Notes under the pieces: generated by a model
Told to the model about the DNA's origin: nothing
Seen by the model: the letters and a program-made list of their open reading frames with translations, nothing else
Databases searched by the model: none
Shown here: one piece after another, positions 9,434-16,797 of the stretch
Numbering within the stretch: the stretch's first letter is position 1
How the letters are laid out: every line of letters begins with the position of its first letter
DNA from: Geobacter sp.
GTDB taxonomy: Bacteria > Desulfobacterota > Desulfuromonadia > Geobacterales > Geobacteraceae
Direction: 5' to 3'
Assembly (NCBI GenBank): GCA_003499925.1
Contig: DNRQ01000007.1
Location: 7,281 to 71,280, forward strand
Length of the DNA: 64,000 nt
Made by a program: the position numbers and the translations under genes

Positions 9434-9736
9434 CTATTCCGAGTCGACCAGGGGCCGTATCTCGCCGGTTTTCCCGCAAATGGGAAAAACGGGCTCTTCG
9501 GCCAGCTTCCGGCTATCGCAGATCCCGCAGCGCCATTCATTGAAGACCGTGCTGAAGTAAATCGAGTTCCCCTGGTGGTGGATGAACCCCTTGGTGGCGA
9601 TGTCCCAGACCCCTTGGTGCCCGCAGCGCGGGCACAAGCCGGGCTCGGCGTTGGAGATCCTGTAGTTGCACGATTTCTCCAGGAGCTGCACTTCGCGGCT
9701 GACTATCTCCTGATACTGCTCCTTGCTCTCATACAT
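9434..9736 (-). CDS. 100-residue protein with a CPRC...CGIC zinc-ribbon
   Basis: A small cytoplasmic protein with a helical N-terminus (MYESKEQYQEIVSREVQLLE). Paired cysteines CPRC and CGIC are separated by about 33 residues and probably form one zinc site; a further cysteine lies near the end (FPICGKTGEI). GGAGGG lies upstream of the ATG at 9736. It is probably co-transcribed with the DUF2071 gene downstream. No function is recognisable. It is divergent from the helicase gene, with about 300 bases between them. Confidence 0.55.
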   Translation of the reverse strand: MYESKEQYQEIVSREVQLLEKSCNYRISNAEPGLCPRCGHQGVWDIATKGFIHHQGNSIYFSTVFNEWRCGICDSRKLAEEPVFPICGKTGEIRPLVDSE

Positions 9737-9947
9737 GGCTGTTCCCTCCAATGGGATCACCGGCTCGCTCAAGCTGCCAAGTCACCCCACGCTGTTTTCT
9801 CCATGACATCCCCGGTTAGAAAATAATAGGGATAGTTGCTCCATATGCAAGCACCGGGACGGCATTGCCGATATCAGGAGGCCTCTCTTCAAGGATACAT
9901 TGGCGCAGCGGCGACCGCACCCACATTTTCCTTCCGGGAATTCCCTT

Positions 9948-9976
9948 TTGACCAAAAAGAGGCGAGGTGGTATAAA
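9948..9976 (+). promoter_or_regulatory. Candidate sigma-70 promoter of the UvrD/PcrA helicase gene
   Basis: TTGACC at 9948-9953, a 17-base spacer and TATAAA at 9971-9976, about 57 bases before the helicase ATG. Both boxes are one mismatch from consensus and the spacing is ideal. A minus-strand 73-codon frame overlapping this site is therefore unlikely to be a gene. Confidence 0.65.
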
Positions 9977-10033
9977 AGAGGCGCAGCGCACCCCGGGCGG
10001 CATCTATAGCGCCGTCAGGCCTCAAGGAATATC

Positions 10034-12301
10034 ATGAAACTGCTCCACAATCTGAATCCCCCCCAGAAGGAAGCGGTGCTGCACGGCGAGGGACCGCTGC
10101 TGGTCCTGGCGGGCGCCGGCTCCGGCAAGACCCGCGTCATCGTGCACCGCATCGTCTACCTCATTAACGAAAGAGGGGTGCCCCCCTGGCAGATCCTCGC
10201 GGTCACCTTCACCAACAAGGCGGCCGGAGAGATGCGGGAGAGGGTGAAGCAGATCCTCGGGGCAGGGGAGCTGCCGCTGATCTCCACCTTTCACTCAAGC
10301 TGCGCCAGGATCCTGCGCCACGAAATCCGGCACCTGGGCTACGACAGCAATTTCGCCATCTACGACGACAAGGATTGCGAACGGCTCCTGAAGGACTGCG
10401 CAGCCGAGCTCAACCTGGACGAGAAGAAGTATCCCCCGAAGGCGCTCGGCTCGGCGATCGACGAGTTCAAGAACGCGGGGCTCACCCCGGACCGGGTTCC
10501 TACCGGCTCTCCCTACCAGGCGACCCTCGCCCGGGTCTACGCCCTTTACCAGGAGCGGCTCAAACGCTGCAACGCGGCGGACTTCGGCGACCTGCTCCTC
10601 CTGGCGGTGCGGCTTTTCGAGGAGCACCCCGAGGTGCTCAGGAAGTACCAGGAGCGCTACCGCTGGATCATGGTGGACGAGTACCAGGACACCAACCCGG
10701 TCCAGTACCGGCTGGTGCAGCTTCTGGCCGGCAGCAGGCGAAACCTCTGCGTGGTCGGTGACGACGACCAGTCCATCTACGGCTGGCGCGGCGCGGACAT
10801 CCGCAACATCCTGGAGTTCGAGAAGGATTTCCCTGGGGTGAAGGTGGTGAAGCTGGAGCAGAATTACCGCTCCACCAGGACCATCCTGGACGGCGCCTGG
10901 AACGTGGTCGAGAAGAACCGCGGCCGCAAGCCGAAGCGGCTTTGGACCGACAACCCGGACGGGGAGCCGATCGTGTGCCGCACGCTGCCAAACGAGTGGG
11001 AGGAGGCCCGCCTGGTCTGCCGGGAGACGGAGCGCTTCCTCTCGGACGGGGGGGACCTGTCGGAGGTCGCCGTCTTCTACCGGACCAACGCCCAGTCGAG
11101 GGTGGTGGAGGACGCCATGGTGGCGGCGGGGATTCCCTACCACATGGTGGGAGGGGTCCGCTTCTACGCGAGGCTCGAGGTGAAGGACATCCTCGCCTAC
11201 CTGAAGGTGCTGGACAACCCGGCCGACGACGTGGCGATCAGGCGCATCATCAACACGCCGCCGCGCGGCATCGGGCACGCCACGGTGGAACGGATCTCGA
11301 CCTTCGCCGCGGAAAAGTCGATTCCCTTCTACGACGCCATGCTGGAGGCGGCCGACGGGACCCTCCTGGCCGGCGGGGCGCGCGGCAAGGTGGCCGCATT
11401 TGCCGCCGAGCTGGAAAAATACCGCGAGCTTGCCGAAAGGCTGCCGCTGGCCGAGCTGGCCGCCGCCGTGATCCAGGACTCCGGCTATCTTGCCAGGCTC
11501 AAGGCGCTGGGTAGCGACGAGGCACGGGACCGGATCGAAAACCTCCAGGAACTGGTGACCGCGATGCAGGTCTTCGACGGCGGCGCCGGCGAAAAGGGGC
11601 TCGCCAACTTCCTGGAGCAGGTCGCCCTGGTCTCGGACCTGGAGCAGGAGGGGGAGGGGAGGAAGTCGTCGGCAACGCTGATGACCCTGCACTCGGCAAA
11701 GGGGCTGGAGTTCCCCCTGGTCTTCATGGTCGGCATGGAGGAGCGTCTCTTCCCGCACCTGAGATCGCTCGAGGATCCGGTCCAGATGGAGGAGGAGCGC
11801 AGGCTCTGCTACGTCGGGATGACCCGGGCCAAAAAACGCCTGTTCCTCCTCAACGTGCGCAGGCGACACATCTTCGGCCAGGAGCAGATGAACCCGCCGG
11901 CGCGCTTCATCCGCGACATCCCGCAGGAGCTGCTCGATGCCGGGGAGCCGTTTCAGCAGTACGCGACCACCCCGAACAGCAACCAGTTCCAGCAGTACGC
12001 CGCCACTGCGTCGGCCGCTCCCGGGACCGGCGCCATGACCGGCGCCGCTCTCCCCTCGCACAATCTCGCTTCGCTTTTCGAGGAGGAGATCGAGCCCGAT
12101 TTCGACAACGAGGTGCGCATGGTGCCGGAGGACCACGAGGAGGGCGTTTTCCTCGGCATGCGGGTGCGCCACGCGCAGTTCGGCCCCGGGATCATCAGGA
12201 AGATCGAGGGGGAGGGCGACAACCAGAAGGTCATCGTCGGCTTCGCTTCGGTGGGGTTCAAGAAGCTGCTGGTCCGTTTCGCCGGTCTTGAAAGGGACTA
12301 G
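10034..12301 (+). CDS. UvrD/PcrA-family 3'-5' DNA helicase
   Basis: A superfamily 1A helicase for nucleotide excision and mismatch repair and for clearing replication or transcription conflicts. The 755 residues carry the motifs in order: Q motif (NLNPPQKEAV), Walker A (AGAGSGKT), motif Ia (FTNKAAGEMRER), Walker B (VDEYQDTNPVQY), motif III (GDDDQSIYGWRGA), motif IV (LEQNYRST), motif V (LMTLHSAKGLEF) and motif VI (CYVGMTRAKKRL). The last 60 residues form the Tudor-like domain seen in PcrA, which contacts RNA polymerase (VRHAQFGPGIIRKIEGEG). PcrA and UvrD are not separable by eye. It stands alone behind its own promoter. Confidence 0.93.
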   Translation: MKLLHNLNPPQKEAVLHGEGPLLVLAGAGSGKTRVIVHRIVYLINERGVPPWQILAVTFTNKAAGEMRERVKQILGAGELPLISTFHSSCARILRHEIRHLGYDSNFAIYDDKDCERLLKDCAAELNLDEKKYPPKALGSAIDEFKNAGLTPDRVPTGSPYQATLARVYALYQERLKRCNAADFGDLLLLAVRLFEEHPEVLRKYQERYRWIMVDEYQDTNPVQYRLVQLLAGSRRNLCVVGDDDQSIYGWRGADIRNILEFEKDFPGVKVVKLEQNYRSTRTILDGAWNVVEKNRGRKPKRLWTDNPDGEPIVCRTLPNEWEEARLVCRETERFLSDGGDLSEVAVFYRTNAQSRVVEDAMVAAGIPYHMVGGVRFYARLEVKDILAYLKVLDNPADDVAIRRIINTPPRGIGHATVERISTFAAEKSIPFYDAMLEAADGTLLAGGARGKVAAFAAELEKYRELAERLPLAELAAAVIQDSGYLARLKALGSDEARDRIENLQELVTAMQVFDGGAGEKGLANFLEQVALVSDLEQEGEGRKSSATLMTLHSAKGLEFPLVFMVGMEERLFPHLRSLEDPVQMEEERRLCYVGMTRAKKRLFLLNVRRRHIFGQEQMNPPARFIRDIPQELLDAGEPFQQYATTPNSNQFQQYAATASAAPGTGAMTGAALPSHNLASLFEEEIEPDFDNEVRMVPEDHEEGVFLGMRVRHAQFGPGIIRKIEGEGDNQKVIVGFASVGFKKLLVRFAGLERD

Positions 12302-12361
12302 AAAGAGGAGTATAGTCGGGTGGCAGCGTTGGTATAATGAGAATGATTCAGGAGGTTTGTC

Positions 12362-13102
12362 ATGAAAGTGTTATCGACGGTGATGATGGTTATGCTGCTC
12401 CTTTCGGGGTGCACCGCCTATAAGAGCCAGTACGTCTCCTTCAGACCCCCTGAGGGATATGTGAACCACAGGGAGGTCTCGGGGGTCTCCTTTGGCGGCG
12501 AGGCCTACCCGGACCGGAAATCCGCCGAGAAGGCGTTCGGCTTCGACATCAAGGGTGCCGGCCTCCTGCCGGTGATGCTGGTGCTCGACAACAAGAGCGG
12601 CCACAACCTGGAGATCGTCGCGGCACAGAGTTTCCTGGTTGACGACTCCGGCAACTACTGGCCGGTGGTCCCCAACAACACCGCCTTCGACCGCCTGGAC
12701 AAATCGACCCAGCTCGCCTCCTTCTTCGGCCGCGGCGCCGGCAAGGGGGCGGTGCTGGGCGCCGTCGCGGGGGGGCTGCTCGGGACCGCACTGGGGATCG
12801 TCTCCGGGCGCAGCGTCGCCGAATCTCTCGGCAAGGGTGCCGCGTTAGGCGCCGCAGGGGGTGCCGTCATCGGCGGCACGCAGGAGGGGAGTTCGAGGGA
12901 GCGGGAATACAGCATCTCGGACGACCTGAGGGACAAGGGGCTGGAGGGGAGGGTGATACCGGACCAGTACCTGGCCAACGGCTTCCTTTTCTTCCCCGGA
13001 GAGGCGACCAGCGCCAGGGAACTGAGGCTGCAGTGGCGGGAGCGGGATACCGGACAGCTGCACAAGTTGACCCTTCCGTTGGGGGGGCCGCGCGGGAGCT
13101 GA
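12362..13102 (+). CDS. Outer-surface lipoprotein with a glycine-zipper segment
   Basis: A 246-residue predicted lipoprotein. The signal peptide ends in the lipobox LLLSGC, so Cys17 would be lipidated. After a soluble domain there is a Gly/Ala-rich segment (GKGAVLGAVAGGLLGTALG and GKGAALGAAGGAVIGG, about residues 127-178) typical of glycine zippers that sit in or span membranes. The C-terminal domain ends LQWRERDTGQLHKLTLPL. AGGAGG precedes the ATG, and a TATAAT at 12333-12338 is a plausible -10 box. The function is unknown. A terminator follows. Confidence 0.65.
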   Translation: MKVLSTVMMVMLLLSGCTAYKSQYVSFRPPEGYVNHREVSGVSFGGEAYPDRKSAEKAFGFDIKGAGLLPVMLVLDNKSGHNLEIVAAQSFLVDDSGNYWPVVPNNTAFDRLDKSTQLASFFGRGAGKGAVLGAVAGGLLGTALGIVSGRSVAESLGKGAALGAAGGAVIGGTQEGSSREREYSISDDLRDKGLEGRVIPDQYLANGFLFFPGEATSARELRLQWRERDTGQLHKLTLPLGGPRGS

Positions 13103-13130
13103 TGGTCGCGGGATTGGCGCTGATCTGAAG

Positions 13131-13153
13131 AGGGGCTGAGAGGCCCCTTTTTT
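13131..13153 (+). terminator. Terminator after the glycine-zipper lipoprotein gene
   Basis: AGGGGC at 13131-13136 pairs with GCCCCT at 13143-13148, followed by a run of T. It separates the lipoprotein gene from pdxA, whose ATG is only 20 bases beyond the hairpin. Confidence 0.75.
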
Positions 13154-13167
13154 CATAGGAGAAACAA

Positions 13168-14208
13168 GTGGAAAAACCTGTCATAGCGGTAACCATGGGG
13201 GATCCGAGCGGGATCGGGCCGGAGATCGTGGCGGCGGCCCTGGCCGATCCCGCCATCGTCTCGGTCTCAAGACCGCTGGTCCTGGGGGACCGGGGTGCCA
13301 TGGAGCGTGCCATCGCGGTAGCGGGAGTTTCCCTGGCCGTCGAAACCCTGCAGGGAGGCGTGCCGCCGGTCGAGCCGCGCCCCGGAGTGCTCTATCTGCA
13401 CGAGCTCTCAAGCCTCAGGGCCGATGACATGGCCTACGGCAGGCCGACTGCCGCCGGCGGGGACGCCTCCTTTCGCTACATCTGCCGGGCCGCGCAGCTC
13501 TGCCTGAGCGGGAGCGCCCGGGCCATGGCGACGGCTCCCATCAACAAGGAGTCGATGAACGGGGCCGGGCATCACTTCCCGGGGCACACCGAACTGCTGG
13601 CGGAGCTGACCGGAACCAGGGAGGTGGTCATGATGCTCGCCGGCGATCGCCTGCGGGTGACGCTGGTGACCATCCACGAGGCGCTCTCCAGGGTGCCGTC
13701 GCTGGTCAGCTTCGAGCGTGTCCTCTCGACCATCCGGATCACCCACGACTCGCTTTGCCGCTGGTTCTGCAAGGCGCCGCGCCTGGCGGTCCTCGCCCTC
13801 AACCCGCACTGCGGCGAAGGGGGGCTTTTCGGCAGCGAGGAGAGCCTGGTGATCGCGCCTGCCATCGCAGCAGCCAGGGCGGCCGGCATCGACGCGACGG
13901 GCCCGCTCTCCGCCGACACCCTGTTCCATTTCGCCGCTGCCGGGGGGTACGACGCGGTGGTCTGCATGTACCACGATCAGGGGCTGATCCCGCTGAAGCT
14001 GCTGCACTTCGACGACGGCGTCAACGTGACCCTCGGCCTTCCCATCATTCGGACCTCGGTCGACCACGGCACCGCCTACGACCTCGCCGGGACCGGGCGG
14101 GCCTGCACCGGCAGCATGAAGGCCGCCCTGCTCATGGCGGCGCAGATGGCGCAAAAGGGGTGCGCCCGGAGCGTTCCCGCTGCCCGGGAAGGCGGGAAAG
14201 AGGCATGA
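13168..14208 (+). CDS. pdxA: PdxA, 4-hydroxythreonine-4-phosphate dehydrogenase
   Basis: Oxidises 4-phosphohydroxy-threonine in the DXP-dependent pyridoxal phosphate pathway. The 346 residues show the family motifs: MGDPSGIGPEI near the N-terminus, ATAPINKESM, GHTELLAELTG, the metal and substrate site YHDQGLIPLK, and TSVDHGTAYDLAGTG at the C-terminal end. The enzyme is a metal-dependent NAD(P) dehydrogenase. AGGAGA lies upstream of the ATG. The stop codon overlaps the start of mtgA by four bases (ATGA), so the two are translated from one message although they act in unrelated pathways. Confidence 0.95.
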   Translation: MEKPVIAVTMGDPSGIGPEIVAAALADPAIVSVSRPLVLGDRGAMERAIAVAGVSLAVETLQGGVPPVEPRPGVLYLHELSSLRADDMAYGRPTAAGGDASFRYICRAAQLCLSGSARAMATAPINKESMNGAGHHFPGHTELLAELTGTREVVMMLAGDRLRVTLVTIHEALSRVPSLVSFERVLSTIRITHDSLCRWFCKAPRLAVLALNPHCGEGGLFGSEESLVIAPAIAAARAAGIDATGPLSADTLFHFAAAGGYDAVVCMYHDQGLIPLKLLHFDDGVNVTLGLPIIRTSVDHGTAYDLAGTGRACTGSMKAALLMAAQMAQKGCARSVPAAREGGKEA

Positions 14209-15218
14209 AAGGGATGAGAAAGTACCTCTGGTGGGGCACAGGCGCAGTGGTGGTTTATCTGGTGTACCTGGCCGTTTCCCTGTACCTGCTGCCGCCGGTG
14301 GATCAGCTCAAGGATCGCAGGGTCAACCTGACCATCCAGGTGAAGGATTGGCACGGCGATTACCATCCCCTGGTGGTCGGTCCCAGGAATCGCTACTGGA
14401 CCCCCTCGGCCAGCATCCCCTCGGAGATGAAGTGGGCGGTGATCCTCGCCGAGGACGCGAGCTTCTACAAGCATGAGGGGATCGACGTCAAGGCCATCAA
14501 GGCGGCCATTGCCTACGATCTGGAGAAAAAGAGCTTCGCCCGGGGCGCCTCCACCATCACGCAGCAGGTGGCGAAGAACCTCTTTCTCTCCCGGGAGAAA
14601 ACGCTGACCCGGAAGGCGAAGGAGCTCTACCTGGCGAAACGGATGGAGCAGGAGCTCACCAAGGGGCGCATCATCGAGCTCTATCTGAACGTGATCGAGC
14701 TGGGTCCCATGGTGTACGGCATCGGCCACGGCGCCCAGTACTACTTCGGCAAATCGGCAGCCAGCCTCTCGCCCCGCGAGTGCGCCTTTCTGGCCGCCAT
14801 GCTGCCAGGTCCGCGCGTCGCCTACAACCCCTATAAGAACCTGGGCAAGGTGCTGAAGAGGTCCAACATGATCCTGAAGCTCCTGGCCAAAAAAGGTGTC
14901 CTGTCAACGGCCGAGTACCGGATGGCACTCGCCGAGGCCCCCAATGTCGGGCGCATGCAGAAGAAGGTGGACGAGACAATCAAGAAGGTCGAGGTCATGG
15001 CCAACCTTTCCAGCGCCCGGGCCGCGGAGCCGCCGGAGCCGGAGGACGAGGCCGGCGAAAAAGAGCCGGGGGGAAGCGCCGCACCGGCGCCTGAACCGTC
15101 GCCGCTGCCGTCTCCGTCGCCGTCTACGTCGCCGCTGCCGTCGCCGTCGCCGCTCCCCGCGCCGGCATCCGGGAACGCGCCCCAAGGCGAAGCTCCGGCG
15201 CAGGGGGAGAAGCCGTAA
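14205..15218 (+). CDS. mtgA: MtgA, monofunctional peptidoglycan glycosyltransferase with a Pro/Ser-rich tail
   Basis: Polymerises lipid II into glycan strands at the periplasmic face of the inner membrane. One N-terminal membrane helix (WWGTGAVVVYLVYLAVSLYLL) is followed by a GT51 domain with the catalytic glutamate in ILAEDASFYKHEGID and the second motif RGASTITQQVAKNLFLS. No transpeptidase domain is present. The start at 14205 overlaps the pdxA stop. Of 337 residues, the last 70 or so are unusual for MtgA: a low-complexity tail of Glu/Pro then repeated Pro-Ser units encoded by near-identical hexamers (about 15085-15165). The tail may be an envelope linker or slippage-prone expansion. Confidence 0.9.
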   Translation: MKGMRKYLWWGTGAVVVYLVYLAVSLYLLPPVDQLKDRRVNLTIQVKDWHGDYHPLVVGPRNRYWTPSASIPSEMKWAVILAEDASFYKHEGIDVKAIKAAIAYDLEKKSFARGASTITQQVAKNLFLSREKTLTRKAKELYLAKRMEQELTKGRIIELYLNVIELGPMVYGIGHGAQYYFGKSAASLSPRECAFLAAMLPGPRVAYNPYKNLGKVLKRSNMILKLLAKKGVLSTAEYRMALAEAPNVGRMQKKVDETIKKVEVMANLSSARAAEPPEPEDEAGEKEPGGSAAPAPEPSPLPSPSPSTSPLPSPSPLPAPASGNAPQGEAPAQGEKP

Positions 15219-15279
15219 TCACGCTAGATGGATCCAGATTGACTCCCGGTAGGGTGGGCCCCGCCCACCATTAGATTTA

Positions 15280-15441
15280 CTGATTAGCGCTGATCTTCCG
15301 CTGAAAAAACTCCCTCCCCTTCAAGGGGAGGGTTGGGGTGGGGATGGGGTTAGCTCCGGTGCAAAAACACCCCCATCCCCCCTCCTGACCTCCCCCTTGA
15401 AGGGGGAGGGACCTGAACAGCGGAAGATCAGCGCTAATCAG
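15280..15441. mobile_element. MITE-like palindromic element (copy A), 162 bp
   Basis: Perfect 24-bp terminal inverted repeats at 15280-15303 and 15418-15441 enclose two shorter palindromes (a CCCTCCCCTTGA-type stem in each half). The element is flanked by a 9-bp direct repeat, ATTAGATTT, at 15270-15278 and 15442-15450 (one extra base on the left), as expected of a target-site duplication. It has no coding capacity. It sits between mtgA and the HD-GYP regulator, in a 470-base gap that holds nothing else I recognise. Related copies are described at 39515, 55875 and 61844. Confidence 0.75.
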
Positions 15442-15690
15442 ATTAGATTTTACCCGGCGGGAAGGGGCCACCCCAGCTCCTGGAAAACCGGCCGCGTTTC
15501 CCCCTCCCTAACCCTCCCCCTCCGGGGGAGGGAACTGGTTGGCCTCGGCAGACTCTCCTTAGCCGTCCTGTCACCCCCCTCTCATTACCTCCTTAGCCTC
15601 TCCTTAGAAAACTCTCCCTCAAGTTCCCATTAGATTTGCCGAATCGTAATATGACAGATAATCCGGTAATTGCGGGAGAGGTGGCTGGAT

Positions 15691-16764
15691 ATGGATAACA
15701 AAGTTTCAGGGCTCGTGGTCGTGGTGGACGATGACCCCTACGTGCTGGAAAGCGTCTCGATGCTCCTTTCGGTAAGCGGTTTCGAGGTGCACCCCTTCTC
15801 CAACGGGTTCGATGCACTGGCCGAGCTGGTCGAGCTCCCTCCTCACGTGGTGCTGACCGACGTGAACATGCCGCACATCACCGGGATCGAGCTCCTGGAA
15901 AAGATCCACGAGATCGATCGGGACATCCCGGTGATCCTGATGACCGCCTACGCCGAGTTGGAGATGGCGGTCTCCGCCATCAAGAAGGGGGCCTTCGACT
16001 TCATCATAAAACCGTTCAAACCGCACTACCTGATCCACTCCGTCGAGAAGGGGATCAACTACAAGCGTCTGGTCCTGATCGAGAAGAACTACAAGATGGA
16101 ACTCCAGCGCACGGTGGAGCTGCGCACCCGCGAGCTCGCCGACGCACTGGCCCAGATGCAGAGCATGAGCCAGGAGACCATCGAGAGGCTCACCGCCGCC
16201 GCGGAGCTCAGGGACGAGGATACCGGCAAGCACATCGCCCGCATCGGGCTCTACGCCAAGCGGCTCGCCGAGGTGATGCAGATGCCGAGGGATTTCACGG
16301 AGACCATCGCGGTCGCCGCCGCCATGCACGACGTCGGCAAGATCGGAATACCGGACGCCATCCTGCTCAAGTGCGGCCCGCTCAACGCGGAGGAGTTCGG
16401 GGTCATGAAGAGCCACACGGTGATCGGCGGCAAGATCCTCTCCGGCTCGAACCACCAGGTGCTGCAGATGGCGGCATCGATCGCCCTGACCCACCACGAG
16501 CGCTGGGACGGCAGCGGCTATCCGCACGGCCTCAAGGGGGTGGAGACCCCCATGGAGGGTCGCATCGTCATGCTGGTGGACCAGTACGACGCCCTGAGGA
16601 GCAAGCGGGTCTACAAGCCCCCCTTCGACCATGGGAGGAGCGTGGAGATCATCACCCGGGGGGACGGCCGGACCATGCCGGAGCACTTCGACGCCTCGGT
16701 GCTGGAGGCCTTTCTCCAGGCGGCGCCGGATTTCGAGGAGATCTTCGCGGAGCAGCGCGATTGA
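15691..16764 (+). CDS. Response regulator with HD-GYP output (probable c-di-GMP phosphodiesterase)
   Basis: A 357-residue regulator. The N-terminal receiver domain (residues 9-125) has the acidic pocket (VVDDDPY), phospho-acceptor Asp in [10 protein letters not shown], the T in LMTAYAE and the Lys in IIKPFKPH. A coiled linker leads to an HD-GYP domain with [11 protein letters not shown] near residue 210 and [11 protein letters not shown] near 270, both intact. Such domains hydrolyse c-di-GMP to GMP. The ATG at 15691 is chosen over an in-frame TTG at 15670 because GGGAGAGG is upstream. No cognate kinase is adjacent; the next gene, 33 bases on, makes c-di-GMP. Confidence 0.88.
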   Translation: MDNKVSGLVVVVDDDPYVLESVSMLLSVSGFEVHPFSNGFDALAELVELPPHVVLTDVNMPHITGIELLEKIHEIDRDIPVILMTAYAELEMAVSAIKKGAFDFIIKPFKPHYLIHSVEKGINYKRLVLIEKNYKMELQRTVELRTRELADALAQMQSMSQETIERLTAAAELRDEDTGKHIARIGLYAKRLAEVMQMPRDFTETIAVAAAMHDVGKIGIPDAILLKCGPLNAEEFGVMKSHTVIGGKILSGSNHQVLQMAASIALTHHERWDGSGYPHGLKGVETPMEGRIVMLVDQYDALRSKRVYKPPFDHGRSVEIITRGDGRTMPEHFDASVLEAFLQAAPDFEEIFAEQRD

Positions 16765-16797
16765 CGCGGACAGCAACAGCAAAAGCCAGGTAGTGCG

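Noticed and set aside
9782..10003. 73-codon minus-strand frame before the helicase gene
   Set aside because: It overlaps a good promoter for the helicase gene and lacks a binding site.
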